64,000 bases of DNA from Chionis minor (lineage: Eukaryota; Chordata; Aves; Charadriiformes; Chionididae). The position numbers and the translations under genes are program-made. Shown here piece by piece: positions 35,761 to 48,700 of this stretch (its first letter is position 1; each line of letters starts with the position of its first letter). The notes under the pieces were generated by a model. The model was not told where the DNA came from. It worked only from the letters and a program-made list of their open reading frames with translations, and made no database searches. Location: positions 3,483 to 67,482 of the forward strand of contig VZSF01001290.1 of NCBI GenBank assembly GCA_013398295.1, read 5' to 3'.

Positions 35761-38385
35761 GTTAAATGAAATCCTATTTTAACATACCTGTGCAAACAAA
35801 GAAGTGATAATTTTCTGTTGCCCTCTTGAAAAGTAAATGAGGGGGGGAAAAATGCTTTAATGGCAGTGAATTATGTAGTCAAGCTAAGCAACTAAGGATT
35901 TGCATGGAAATGAGACACTATGGGAAGAGGTGTGGTACCAGGCTGCCCCTTCTTAGTTTGAGTATAGTTGGAGTTCAGCCTCCTGCCGCTCTGGAGGAAA
36001 CCTGCCATACTCTAAGAGTCCAAAGAAGCCCCAGCCTTGCCCGCACCCTTGTGTTTCCATCTTAGATGCCCTCAGCCAGGGCCACAGGCACCAAAGCTCG
36101 GAGTGCTTCCAGCGGCACCCGAGTTGCAGGCACGCTTTGGAAGCACAGTGTTTCAGGCACACAGGTACTGCTAACCCCACCGGGTGCAGGAGCTAACCTC
36201 TTCTGCTCCCCATGCAAGGAGAATATTTAGCCATGCCATCCACGTTGGCCATTCTCTACAGTCCCTAAGTATAACGGCATTAAGGGGGGGAAAGCATGCT
36301 AGTCTTTCATTTACTCTAGTGGCTTTCCCTTGCCTACTGCGCTGCCTGCTTTCCTTTCGGTCCAGTTGCACGTTCAAATTAAAGAAATTGGGTGGACTTT
36401 GCTCTTTTTGACAATTGTAAGATAAGTACATAGTCTGCTTACCTCTTCATGATGCACAGCGCTGACTCCAGCCCTGCCACCGCTTCCAAAGATGGACACT
36501 ACAAGGCTGAGTTGAGTCCAGAAGACAAACCAAGACTCTCTCAGCAGCACCACAGAAGTCCTAGCAAGCTGCTCAGGTTATAGCTGTCCTCAGCATCCTC
36601 CAAGGGGCTGGTAAATCACAGTGGCTTCCTGGACCACAGCTGCTCCCAGACAGGTCCTCCCAGAGGGTGCAGCCAACACTGGCACCCCATTTAGCAGATG
36701 GACAGTCTTGCAATGAGATCCCAGCTGACTGCTTATGTAGGTGTTTTGGTCACACAACATGGTACAGTTTGCCCAGTGAAACATGGGGTGGCATAGAAAT
36801 GAGGTTCAGCGCAGATCTTCTTCTCCATCAGGCACAGTATCCAAGAGCCTTCACTTTTGCGAATTGGTTGTTGAAGGATTCAAGTTACATGCCCTTGCAT
36901 TTCAAGTAAACTCTGACTACAACCACTTCTCGGGCTGAGCAGATACTTTTTATGGAAGTCTAAAAGTGTTTTTCCAGGCTTTTTACAACTAAGTTTAGAT
37001 TGATGGACCCATTTGGCTGCCTGGTGCCCTTCCAGGATTAATTACTTGGAAACCCTCACACTCTCAGTTAGGATGTTTGCAACTCACAGTTCTGAACACA
37101 TAAACATCAGCTCGAAGAGAGTTAGTTCTCCTAAAGGCCACACAGCCAGGGATGCAGTAAACTATAAATTGGACAGCTTTGGCTCTGTTAGACAGAAATT
37201 AAGAAATAAGGGAGAGCTGAGGGAAAAAAGTCTTGTCACCTGGCACTTAAGCTAATTGGAAGTAAGTTGATATTCCTTCATCTCTCTTAACATGAACCCA
37301 AGGAACTGAGAGCTAATATTGACCACCAAACCACACAACTGTAACCACAGTGGAAGTCTGCTGTTTTGAGGAGCTCAATCTTTACCTTTGAAAGGATCTA
37401 GGACATTCTTTGTAGTCTTGATCTCTTCTGTGATCCTCTTGTGGTCCAACTATCACTGTGGCTTTTCGTCTTTTACTAAAAATCTGAATGAAGTATGTAT
37501 TCTCCGAGTCTGAATTTAATGTCTACTGTTTTGTTTTCTGCAATTAGAGAAGACTACACTCTGTGACCCAGCTGGTTTCTTTCAGTCCTGCAACTGAACA
37601 GTTCTACAACTGAAATTTTGATAAAATAAAGAGATTTAGCCATCACCTTTTACTTACACAAAGGCAATATAGAGAGGTCTGCCAAAAATAACTGTCCATG
37701 AGTCAGTGCATATAATCATGCCTGCCATGACGGCAGAATCGTCATCCTTTGGAATCTCCGGAAGACAAAACTCAATTAAGAACAAACGCAGCTGTTTTTT
37801 GGAGTTCAATAGTGAAGAAGCTGTAAGGGTTAGCACATCAGTGAAGCATGATAATTGCTTCAGTGTGCTTATTATCTAGCCCCTAAAGAAAGTGAGAACA
37901 GTCTGCTGGTAAACAAGCGGTGATAAGCTGTCAGAGCAATTTTGCGCAGTACTGGAGATACAATTCTGCTCTACAACGCAGGCCCTCCAGGGGGAAAGCA
38001 AGATTTCAGTCAGCTAGATACCTAGTGCATAATGGTGCAAGAGCAAAGGGGAGGGGCTTTAGCCTTACAGAGGGGTTCCCATCCAAACTCTTCATAAAGA
38101 CATAAGACAGCCTGTGTCTGTGGTTTGCACGTGTAGAAGACAGTCCACTAAGCTAAAGTCTCCAAAGGCACCTGCAGACAGTCCACGCTGAGAGGGTGCA
38201 ATAGAAATTCCCCTGTGGTGCTGAGCCTTCACAGGGTACGAGGCCCTCAGTCTCTGCTGCTGTTTAGCTTGGGCTACAGTTACTTGCGTTTTGATTTCCT
38301 GGAGTCAACATGATGAGCTGTTGCCCACTGGGGAGTGTGGCATTCCTCAGGCCAGGCTACAAGTGGTTGTGACAAGTATTGGAAG

Positions 38386-38421
38386 TTACACCACAACCAC
38401 ACCTTACACCACAACCAAGAC
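38386..38421. repeat. Two-copy 18-bp tandem repeat
   Basis: The unit TTACACCACAACCACACC is followed by TTACACCACAACCAAGAC. It is A/C-rich. Confidence 0.75.
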
Positions 38422-41400
38422 TCATTCTCAACCTGTCTGCACAGAAATGCCTAGTCAATGTGCAACCACCCAGTCCCCTGCCTTGGTTCACAGTCCCATC
38501 TATTGCAGCTCCAGCTCTGACACACACCCTCTACATGCCTGAATCTTGCTCACCTCCCTTCCTCTTCCAGCCATTCCTGCTTCCTAGTCTGCCTGACCAA
38601 GCAAACTGCTCCTTGCCATGCCGATACCATCCTTCCCTTCACTGCAGATGGGTACCTCCTTAGCTCTCTATTGCTTCGTGCCAGTCTCAGCTGTGGCAGG
38701 TGATATCTAACTCCATCACAAGTGCAGTCCAAGCTTCACTGCTAGGCTTGACTGCCCACATCCTGGTTCTAACAATCCCAAACAGGCATTTACCGGCTGA
38801 AGAACCAAGAGGTATTAACCCCTGCTTCACCAGCGCTGACCAGTGCCACCACGCTGCCACACAACACAACGCAGTCACACAGCAGCACCCAGCCCTCTCC
38901 ATCCTGGGCATCTTCTTCATACACCACCAAGGAAGCAGCCCAGCTAGCAGGCAGGCATGGCACCCTTTCAAGATACTTGAAAAGCAACACCAATAAACAA
39001 AAGTGAAGAAATTCAGAAGTACAGATGTATGTGAAGACCCTTATCTCACACCAGGAAAGCGAATACAAGTGAAGATTCTGTCTCCAGAACCCAGATACTG
39101 TCACGTAAGCAGTAAGCAGGTTTGTTTCAGACAAGGCCCAGTGCCTGAAACCCTTACTGACTTCACCAGTTTCTACACGTAAAATGCAAAAATAATTACT
39201 AGTAACAGTGACATTCTAAGTAGAGATTGTTAACATTAACATACGGGCTATTTAGAATATGTAAAAATAGGAACCTTTATGAGGTATGAATGCTGCCTCT
39301 CTTCAAGCTGAAGAAAAGACCGATTCACATGTGGTTTTGATGCCTGCATTATTTTTTAAGAACCTTCTGTCCAAAAGAAATAGCAGGTGTAGTCCTCAGC
39401 CCTGCAGCTGCCCAGCACAGGGAATTTGCTAGGGATCTCAGATGACAATAAGGCAATTTAAAGTGCCTGAACAGACCAGAAATGAACACCCTGTGGTACC
39501 CTTTTTTGAAACCTTTGCCATTTGTAGCAGCAAGGGACAGGAATCTCTTTTCTTATGGAGAAGCAGAGCAACGTCCTTGGAAGGCTTTTTTTCTCCTTCA
39601 GATGAAGCAGCACAGATCTCTCTCCATTGGTTTGTTGGACTGGGGTTTTTTTTTGGGGGGGTGGGGAGGTGGGGCAGCAGACTTGGCTGAAGATGTACCC
39701 ACCTCAAATCTTAAGCAACCAGGAAATGTCTGCCTGCAAGGGCTGCCCCTCTCTCACACAGTCTTCTGCAAGAATTATGTTGGTGCAGCAAGTGCTGTAA
39801 AACAAGTTTCGGCTCTCTAATTAGAGACCTGAAATAAGAAACATGACCTTGGACTAACTTAAGCATACCAAACTTTCCTACTTTCAAACCCATTTTGCCT
39901 TATTTTCATATATCTGTGGAAAAAAGAAATAGTCTGTAAACATCTTTTTCACCGTATAGATCATAAGGGTTGTAAAATTGAGTCTGAAGACCACTTAGAT
40001 CTGACGGTTCTGCTCTTCTATGCATATAGCTTCCTCTGGTTAACTGCATATTCTCCTGAACTTAGAGGTAAGATTAAAAAAAAAAATAAAAATCATCACT
40101 GTCAATCAACTATGAGGTCCTGGAAAGAGCAGCAGAAGTTAAACGTCAAAACAACAAACAATGAAAAAAGATGATTCACAAATTTTATACAAGAGTTTGG
40201 ATTCAACAAAAATTTATACTGTTCTTTTCTTCCTCTAGAGTTAAAAAAAGCAATTAACATTTTTAAGTACACAATTTAAAAATAGTTTTTTATGATCAAC
40301 ATGTTTTCAGTCAATTTCCTAAACAGCTCTACCAAAATCAAATACAATTGTGACAGTTACAGCAGTTCAACATTTATATGAAGATATTAATGTTGTAATG
40401 TTCACAAATTATGCTCTCCATTTCCCAGAATGGTCTTCTTTCATCAAATAATTGACCTTGTGAAGTCAATGTGAAGTCATTTGTGAAATGTGTTGTACTC
40501 AAGACACATACCTGTTTCAGGATGCCAGCCAAATTCTTCTAAGGGGCTTTTACAGGCATGTATTGGGGTTTTAGATCTATTGCATCTTCTTAACAGGAAA
40601 GACAGCCCCGTTTCCAAACTAGTCCAATCGATAATAGCCTAACAAGAGGCAACATGATCTATTCCACACAATTTGTGTTACGTAAATCCTAATGTGATGC
40701 TAAAACAGCAGTGAAAAAAATATGTTTGGCTAGAGGCAAAAATCCAGCGCTCTTTCCTTCCACTTCTTTGATTTAATGAAGAGACACACACTTAACTAAT
40801 TGCTTTGGCAGGCCAGCAGGCTGCCTTTGCTTAATAATACCATTAGGAATTCTACAAGGTTTCAGCTTCTAAATCAAGGAACTTCAATATATGCTTTTTA
40901 AAAGTGAACCTCAGGATTATTGGCCTTGTCAAAAGATGCTTTTTTTCCCCTCACTTCCTCCCACTAGTTGCTGCATCAGGACACAAATACGCAACGTGCA
41001 GTCTGAACTGGGCATTCGTCTGTCACAGGAAAACTTAATACAGAGCATTCTGCTAATGAAGGATATTCAGAGCAACTCTTGAGTTCACAAATAATAGAAA
41101 ACTACCTTCTCCTAATGCCTGCTTCAGGCTTGCCCCATACAGCCATCTGAATTTGCTCAAAGGCATGACAGCTCTTAATTTCACAGGTCTGAGTTGTGAA
41201 CATGCAGCAAAATTCCAGTTTCACATTTACAACAGAAAACAAAGACTCTAAATACTACACCGGGTCATGATTTGTCCTTCTTCGCACTTAATTATATTCC
41301 TCTTTTTCGCTAGTGCAACACTCTTTCCAGATCTAGTAATCCATAATAAAGCAACAGGCAGTCAAGCATTTCAAACATGGCTGGTTTTTGTCTTGGAGTC

Positions 41401-41550
41401 CACTTAAAAAAAAAAAAAGAAAAAAAAAGAGTAGTATTTAAAGAAAAGATACTATTGCTATCATCCAACTACTTTCCTCCCCTACCTGTTTTATGCAGTG
41501 TAAAATATAGCAGAAAATTTAACTACCAGCTTCACACAAACGGCTGACAT

Positions 41551-41556
41551 TTTATT
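41551..41556 (-). terminator. Candidate MTARC poly(A) signal
   Basis: TTTATT on the plus strand gives AATAAA on the minus strand, about 1.1 kb downstream of the MTARC stop codon. It is a clear canonical hexamer in a plausible position, but transcript evidence is needed to prove its use. Confidence 0.25.
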
Positions 41557-42643
41557 TAGAATAGGGGCAGGGAGGGGGGCAACCAGAGATCTAAGTGTGC
41601 AACCAGTAAGAATCTTAACATGCTCAGGCTAAAATTGGTTTCCCAAACATCTGCTTAGCAGCCTAACTTACTATAGAAAGAGATTCACTGAGCCAGAGAG
41701 GAACTGTGCAGAAACACGGATCCCGGGACATCAGTTTGAACGGGGCAGGCTTGGAATCAGATCACTCCCAACAGCTTTTCATCCCCTCCAATGCGCACAT
41801 TCTCTGATCCAGTGAATACCTAATTCTTTTAGTCAAACTGGAAGCTCTGCTGATACGTTAGCAAATGCATCGTTACTCTACAGCCTAGCTGTTACGGTAT
41901 GCTTTGCAGGAGAAAAAGTTGATGGTTCAAACTCTATGAAGCAGAGGGCAAACTAAACAAACCCCCCAGTCTTACACATCGTTAGCCAGTGTTCCCACCT
42001 CTAGATTAGTGTTCAATCAGCTCACAGCCCTTCTCTTTCTGATACTCCTCCAATCACGAAAGACAGGAGCAACCTTCAGAAAATGACTGCAGGATAAGAA
42101 ACATTGCAAGAAAGTACCTCCAGACACAGATAATGTAAGATGCTTAGGATCAAAGGAGAATGGAATCTAAGACAGAGCCTCGCCGTCTGCACTCCCTGTT
42201 CCCCTGTAAAGGCAGCTCTGTGACCAATGTACTTTACACTTGGCATTATTGTTTTTGTGGTTCTTCATAGGCACTGAATGTATCTAACACATGATGCAAA
42301 GCCCTTGCACATAATTTTGGATTCTGGTATCAAGCTTGACATAGAATTCTGGGAGGTGTGATACTGACAGTACTGCTGTGAAGTCTGTTTTGGATTAGAG
42401 TTCCTTCTATCACAGCCTCCAGAAAAACTAAAGACATGGTTGCTACAGGCATGCTAGCAGATTACTTGATCTGCAATAATTGGCACTTCATAGCCTCAAA
42501 GACCCCCGTCCACTTTATCAGGAAACGTAGCACAAAAAATATTACAAGGAATAAGAAAAAGTTATGCCAGTGACGACACTCATGGGAAAACAATTTGCAT
42601 ATCAAAGTGAAAAGGCATCTTCTGATCAAAGTCTTCCCCATTA

Positions 42644-42767
42644 CTAGACCATCTTGTACACAGGGTCTCCAACTTGAATTGTTCCGGTTTTGTCAATGGC
42701 AAAGTATCTTCCAAAGAGAGGGCTGGACTTGTATATGTGTCGCTCGGACGGATCACATAAGCGGTAA
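42644..42767 (-). CDS. MTARC1: MTARC exon 7 (terminal coding exon)
   Basis: The acceptor CAG is at 42770-42768. It encodes [20 protein letters not shown], then [20 protein letters not shown] and a TAG stop at 42646-42644. The C-terminal end is like human mARC1 (family ending VGDPVY plus a few residues). Confidence 0.96.
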
Positions 42768-45700
42768 CTGCAGAGAGACAGCACGTCTTTAGAATCAGTG
42801 GCAGCAAATTCTAAACATCAAAGTATCAGTGATGAGAGAGAGAACATACGAATAGTGATGCCCTGCTTTGGTCAACATACTAGGCTAACAACTAAATAAA
42901 TATAATAAAAAAAAGCCTGATTGTATTCACTCATCCATGTATAATACACATACAAAAGACTTTATAAAAAGAAATGCCAATGTTGTAAAGTTAGACCTTC
43001 ATATACTTTAAATACCTGTTACCCCAGGCATTCATCCTAGCAGAGATGAAAAGGAACAGGGAATGTAAAGTTTGGAAGAACAAGGACAAAACTTCCTGAA
43101 TTCCTGAATTTTCTTAGCATATAGAATTGCAGAAAGTAGAACGGAAGCCAATACACACAGACCTTTACACTACATTATTATGTCCCACACATACTTCAAA
43201 CCACTTTTAAAACACTAGTCTAGCATCTGTTGGGATCTCGCCTAAATCCACTCACACAGCCTAAGTAGCACTGTTATTTTTACAACCTTTTCAGTGTTTC
43301 CAGGGGCTCTTTCCTGTCCAGGACCCCAGTGTCTGGGTTAACAGTTGTTAAAATACACCTGCAATGACAGACAGCGCCAAATCAATAACGGCTTCTCATT
43401 ATAAATCTCTACACATCTATATAAAATAATGGTCTCAAATGTTTACCTGGCACAACACACTGTCCCTTTCATCTCCGCATTGCCAATAAGAATGTCCTCC
43501 CAGGTGTCCTGAGGAAAGGTAAACATTATGCACAGATTAGACATAGCCACATGCAACCATTTTTCCAGAAGTGGCAGTCATTCCTAGAAGAAGCTGTACC
43601 ATTCCAGATGATCACCTTTACTCGCATCTTCAAAATAAGTACAATTATATCATGGTACTATTTTAACAAAAACCCTACAGTCACTGCATTCCTCCAATTC
43701 AGGATCCGCTAGTAATTATATCTGGAAAGAAAGACGTGCAAATAGTTCTTACTGTATGTGTGATGATCTGATCTGTGACTTCTGGTAAGTCACCATTTTT
43801 GCAGAAAGGAAATTTTTAGTGGAAGTAAGTTTTCGCTTCTCAGCTACACCAGCTTCCTATTGCAATCCTTCTTGGAAGGCAAAGACCCATTCCCATTTTA
43901 GGAACTTCTTAGATGTGGGAAATTGTCAGATCTATCCAGAACAAATTCTTTTGAAAAAAGGCAACATGACATAAACACTTAAAAGCCACCATCATCAGTT
44001 CACTTCTTTACCAGGCAGTTTTCTGGATAGTGTTTTTTGCACTACCAGAATATTGTCAGAGATGCAGTGACACACTGCAGTATTGTAAGGGACAGTTTTA
44101 CCCTTGTGCTGTAAAACATCACACTGTCAATTTACAAGCTGTTCATTAATTGATCAATTATAGCATGCATAGCTTTCCCTACTTTACATTTAAAGATGAG
44201 CTGACTGTCATTTAAATACACTTACTTTATCCTTTGCCAAGCTAAATAAGCATTCACGGACCTGTCTCCTCCCTCAGTGTTTTACATGCACTGATGTGAG
44301 CAGAAACTGTATCTCCCCAGAATCCAGTTGTAGAAATCACAAAATAGCAGCTTTCCTCATCCTTGTAGGCACCATCACGTAAGAAAATTAAGTTACAAAG
44401 GAACATAACCAAGCCTTCAAAAAGACATTTAAGGGAGTTATTTTACCTCCTCAAAAGCACTGCAATCTGCCACAAGTATATTTGGCCTGAAGTTCTGTAT
44501 CTTAACTTTCTTCTCCAGCCTGCTATTTAGGTCTTCCATTGAAGCTTCCGAGAGGATTAAGACTGGGCTACAGTCAGGATAGGCAACCTACATAAACAAA
44601 CAAACAAATCCTAAGGCTGCTATAAGAGCACAGGAGACAAGTTCATGAATGGTAAAAGAACAGATACATTGGAACCAGTAGCCTGACTGTCAGCCTGCTG
44701 CATTCAGGTTCTCATTTTCCTGGAAGGAGGTTAACAAGTAAAACAACATGCCCTTTCCTATTTCAGCAGCCAGAGCAAGTTTCATTTGCTCAAACTGTAA
44801 AATTAAAATTCTACTTATAGAATTAAACCAAAATTATATAAGCTACCATAGCTTCTTACAGAATAATACGGTATGCATGTCCCAGACATTCATTCTGGGT
44901 GTTACAGATGGAAATAATTATATCAGTAAAACATGTTAAGTTATGAAAGGTACTTAAGATGTTTATGTTGTTGACTATAATCAACTAACTGGATTTTCCT
45001 ATATAATGAATCTATCTTATTACATCACCAGGGTGAGTTTTGCATACAGAATAGCAATCCTAAACTGCAACTGTCCATTCACCGCTCTAAGTTGTTTGGA
45101 ACTGAGAGGGTTGCCATTTTAGCAAACAAAGCAAATGAACAGTATTAAAAGAAAACTCCTATATATGACGGGGCCAGGGGGGAAGAAAATTTTGGCAAGA
45201 CCTTTAGTTTATAGCCCTCCTCCTGTCCTTCTCTTGTATTATCCCTCCCCTTCCTTGTAGATGCCTTTGCAACCACAAGAAGATAAGTGTTGAAATAACT
45301 ATACAAACAATTCTGCCTTTTTCATCCTAGGATTCCTGAATGTCGCCCCTCCTAATCTGACATTCCTTTAGCTGAAACATAGTCTTCTGTATTGGTCTCA
45401 GTGCCCTTATATAATAAACACTTATGTATGAAAGTCCATAATTGAATAGATCTTCTTCTCTTTGTCCAAAAGCAAAACACTAATGCCCTATAGATAATAA
45501 CATCACATCAATAAGACAAGATACTCACAATTTGCATTTGCTTAAAAAGCTTATGCTCATCAGGTGCAGTTCAAACCCTCTTCACATGAGAGGGTTGTTC
45601 AGACAAAGAGAAGGGCATCAGGGGCTCCAGTGATGAGGACATCTGAGCAAAACGCCTCCTTTCCCTAGCTGCATTAACTTCCTCTAGCATCACACCTTCA

Positions 45701-48700
45701 AGTGTCTTCCCACAGCAAGAGTGTGATATGAAACCTCTGTAACCTCCTTTGTGTTTTAATTCCTAGGCCTACAACCACAGAGCCCTGGGTTAAGCGTTGT
45801 TCCTTTAAACAAAATATGAGGTAACACAACTCGGTACACTCCTAGACTTAACAAGGGATATGGAACAGAGGTTTTCTATGCAACTAACTTTTTTCTGTTC
45901 ACTGAGGCACAAAAGGAATGCTATTCTGCAATGTGACAGCTCTTCTTCAAAGATCAGTATCAGACTCTCTAGCTGAGAATGGTCAACAGCTTAGAACAGA
46001 TTTAAAGTAAAATTTAAGCAAGTCATCTCATCATAGAAAATGAGAATATCCATGTGGCTTAAGTACATGACTACACACCTTGCTAAACTGGGCTCAATCA
46101 CCAATGACAGAATGGGCAGGTTTCAGTGGATGGGAGGGAAATCATTAAAAGAAAGTTCTTCTGAGGAAAAGAACACTGGTTTACCTCATCTGTAGTTCGG
46201 AAAAGGTTTATTACGTCCTTTGATTTTCTTGGCACCATGGAGGGCTCAAAGTGCACCAGCCGATAGGGTTCTGAATTCAGGAAAGTGGTGATCCACTGAG
46301 CCACTTCATCTCCACAGTCCCTGCCTTGGATATCCAGTCCAAACACCCTGAAGGATCACAAGACACATCAGCAAGTTAGTTGGAAAGCCGAAGGCTCAAG
46401 TGTGTTTATTGTTCAAAGGGAAACAACTTGTTTTACAGTCGTAGCAAGATACAGTAAACAAACCGCCTCAATCATAATGAGGTGGAAGTTGGTTTCTGAA
46501 TTTGGCACAATGGTAATTCTCAGTGCACAATCTGCTTATCTTCACCTTGTTTTGGAAGCTAAGTAACATGGACATGGCTGGATGATACCAGCTGGTGAAA
46601 GAATGAGCCATGAAACAGCCTTTAGGTGTCCAGAGCTAACTGTCACGTTAATGACGAGTAACAAACCTGTTTACCATACTTTCAAGCAAAAAAAAAGTCT
46701 ACTCTTGCATTTGCATGTGACTGCGACACCAAAAGATTTCTACTCGGAAATCAACTGAAAGGTAATTAATTTCAGAAAATGAATGACAGGTCTCGTGGTT
46801 AGATACTGTAATTGACATTTACAAACATTATTAATTGTGATTGTCCCTAATCGTTAGGGAAGCTTTCCTTCAGATTTTTTTTCTGTAAAAATGTAGCCAG
46901 CGCCAAGTTAGACTCTTATTCTCAAACTGAAGATACGGAGCTATTCTATACACTAAAAGAGGTTAAAGATTTGTAATGGAAGCAAAGTCCATGGGGCATA
47001 AAAAACCCCTGGCAGCAGAACACAAACATGTTTACCCAAGGAACACTTTTCTGGCAAGAAAAAGTGAATCTCAACTCAACCTTCCAATGAACTTCAACAC
47101 TATTTGTGAATTGTTTTACTAGTCTCTTTAAAGCAGCGATTTTGACACAGACACACTGCACTTTTACCTCTGCAACCGTACCTAGAACAGCTTAAAGCAC
47201 AGAGATCAACTAGCCTGAGCCCAGCTCCTAGGAGCCCTCCTTTACTCATCTCGGGGATAGATAAATCATCAGGGTGCTGACAGCAATATCCCTGCTCGGT
47301 TTGCTGGGATCTCTGTATCAACTCTGTGGCACGGGTTGGGACTAAATGCCAATACCTTGGACAGCATTCAACTGCCTTTCTCTTCCCTCCATTCTCGAAG
47401 TCCCTGTGTGCCTTCTGAACACAGAGGTGAGGGTCTTACAGCTTCCAGCGCTACTGTTTTCCACCCACGAAGCAGATCTATCTTGAGTGCTTGAGGTGTC
47501 CGTGGTCATAGATCATGCAATTTAAGTGTGGCAACACATACTGACAAAGAGCACAAATGAAAAACACAAGGCTTCTTAACCAGAGGGCTATAAAACGCCC
47601 TCTAATATTTGCACAAACAGAAACTGTGCCTACACAATGGCTTCAGTCCTACATTTGACTCTCTCGAACACAGGATTTTTAAATAGCCATGTAAAATCTG
47701 CAACTGGACTTACCAGTTTTAAAGACGAGCACTTGCACAGCATTTTGCAGCCAGACACACTATTGCATTGCCTTAGCTCCGAACTACCGGGCACGAGCCA
47801 GCACCAATCCGAAGGCACTGTGCTCACCCAGCAGCAGAATAAATACAAGTCTGTGCAGAGGGCCCTGCCAGCAGAGCGTACCGTGCAGTAAGACAGCTAC
47901 CCCTACGCACGAGCTGGAAGGGAAGAACCTCACGGCAAAAGCCAAATCTTCATTTGCCTGAATACAGTGCTATTCCCAAACCTCATTCTCACGAATGGCT
48001 AAATGGGTCAGAAAGAATCAGCCTTGAGCTGACACACGGCAAGTGGTTTAAGCACAGCAGAATCATACAAAACCTCAGGATTCCTCCGGAAAAGTACCAG
48101 GCCATGTTTAACTATGGGTATTGCTAGTTTCACATCCTATGACACCGCTTGCAATATCAGACAACTTGGTAACCTTTGAAGTCCATTCACAGGCATCTAA
48201 CTTCTGCTTATTTGCATTCCCAAATTCTAGCAAGTTTAAAGCCAGAGAGTGTGATCTTTTATTAAGGCAAAGAAAAAAGAAAATTAACACAAAAACAAGT
48301 CACTGAGGTCTAAAATTGGAAAATCCAAGATAATTTTTCGTTACTGAAATGCACTTAGTCTATTTAAAAATTTTTTTCTAATGGCGCAACAAAGTTTAGA
48401 AAAGTAGTATCCTGAAAACCACGTTTTTGTAGCGTACTTGTCACTGTCTAACACAGACACATTAGAGACAGATTTTTAAAAGACTGTCCTATTTCTCTAT
48501 GAGAAATGCCATCACTTGTAACTTACACATGCCTTGTATAAACAGAGATACTGAGCTATGCTGATCAAGAGTTTCCACAGCAATGGATTTATGCTAAAAG
48601 TAGCGAATTCAGTTCCTTTACAGCACTCTTTTAGTTTTAATTATAGCAGCTGGTACATTAACCTTCTTTGATATCCAAAGGAAAAACACTTATTGGTATC

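Larger units (their letters stand above)
33896..41550. other. Gene-free sequence downstream of MTARC
   Basis: No coding exon was recognised. It contains a CA microsatellite at 34688-34705, a G/T-rich tract at 35625-35760, a short 18-bp tandem at 38386-38421, and A/T homopolymer runs. 39900-40500 is AT-rich. Confidence 0.4.

Noticed and set aside
34766..37890. 19-bp match CCCCTAAAGAAAGTGAGAA at about 34769 and 37879
   Set aside because: The flanks are unrelated. A single short shared word in 64 kb is weak evidence for a repeat.
45166..45430. Possible solo LTR in MTARC intron 3 (pyrimidine-rich stretch ending near ATATAATAAACACTT)
   Set aside because: There is no clear TG...CA ends, target-site duplication or recognisable family, so I did not call it.
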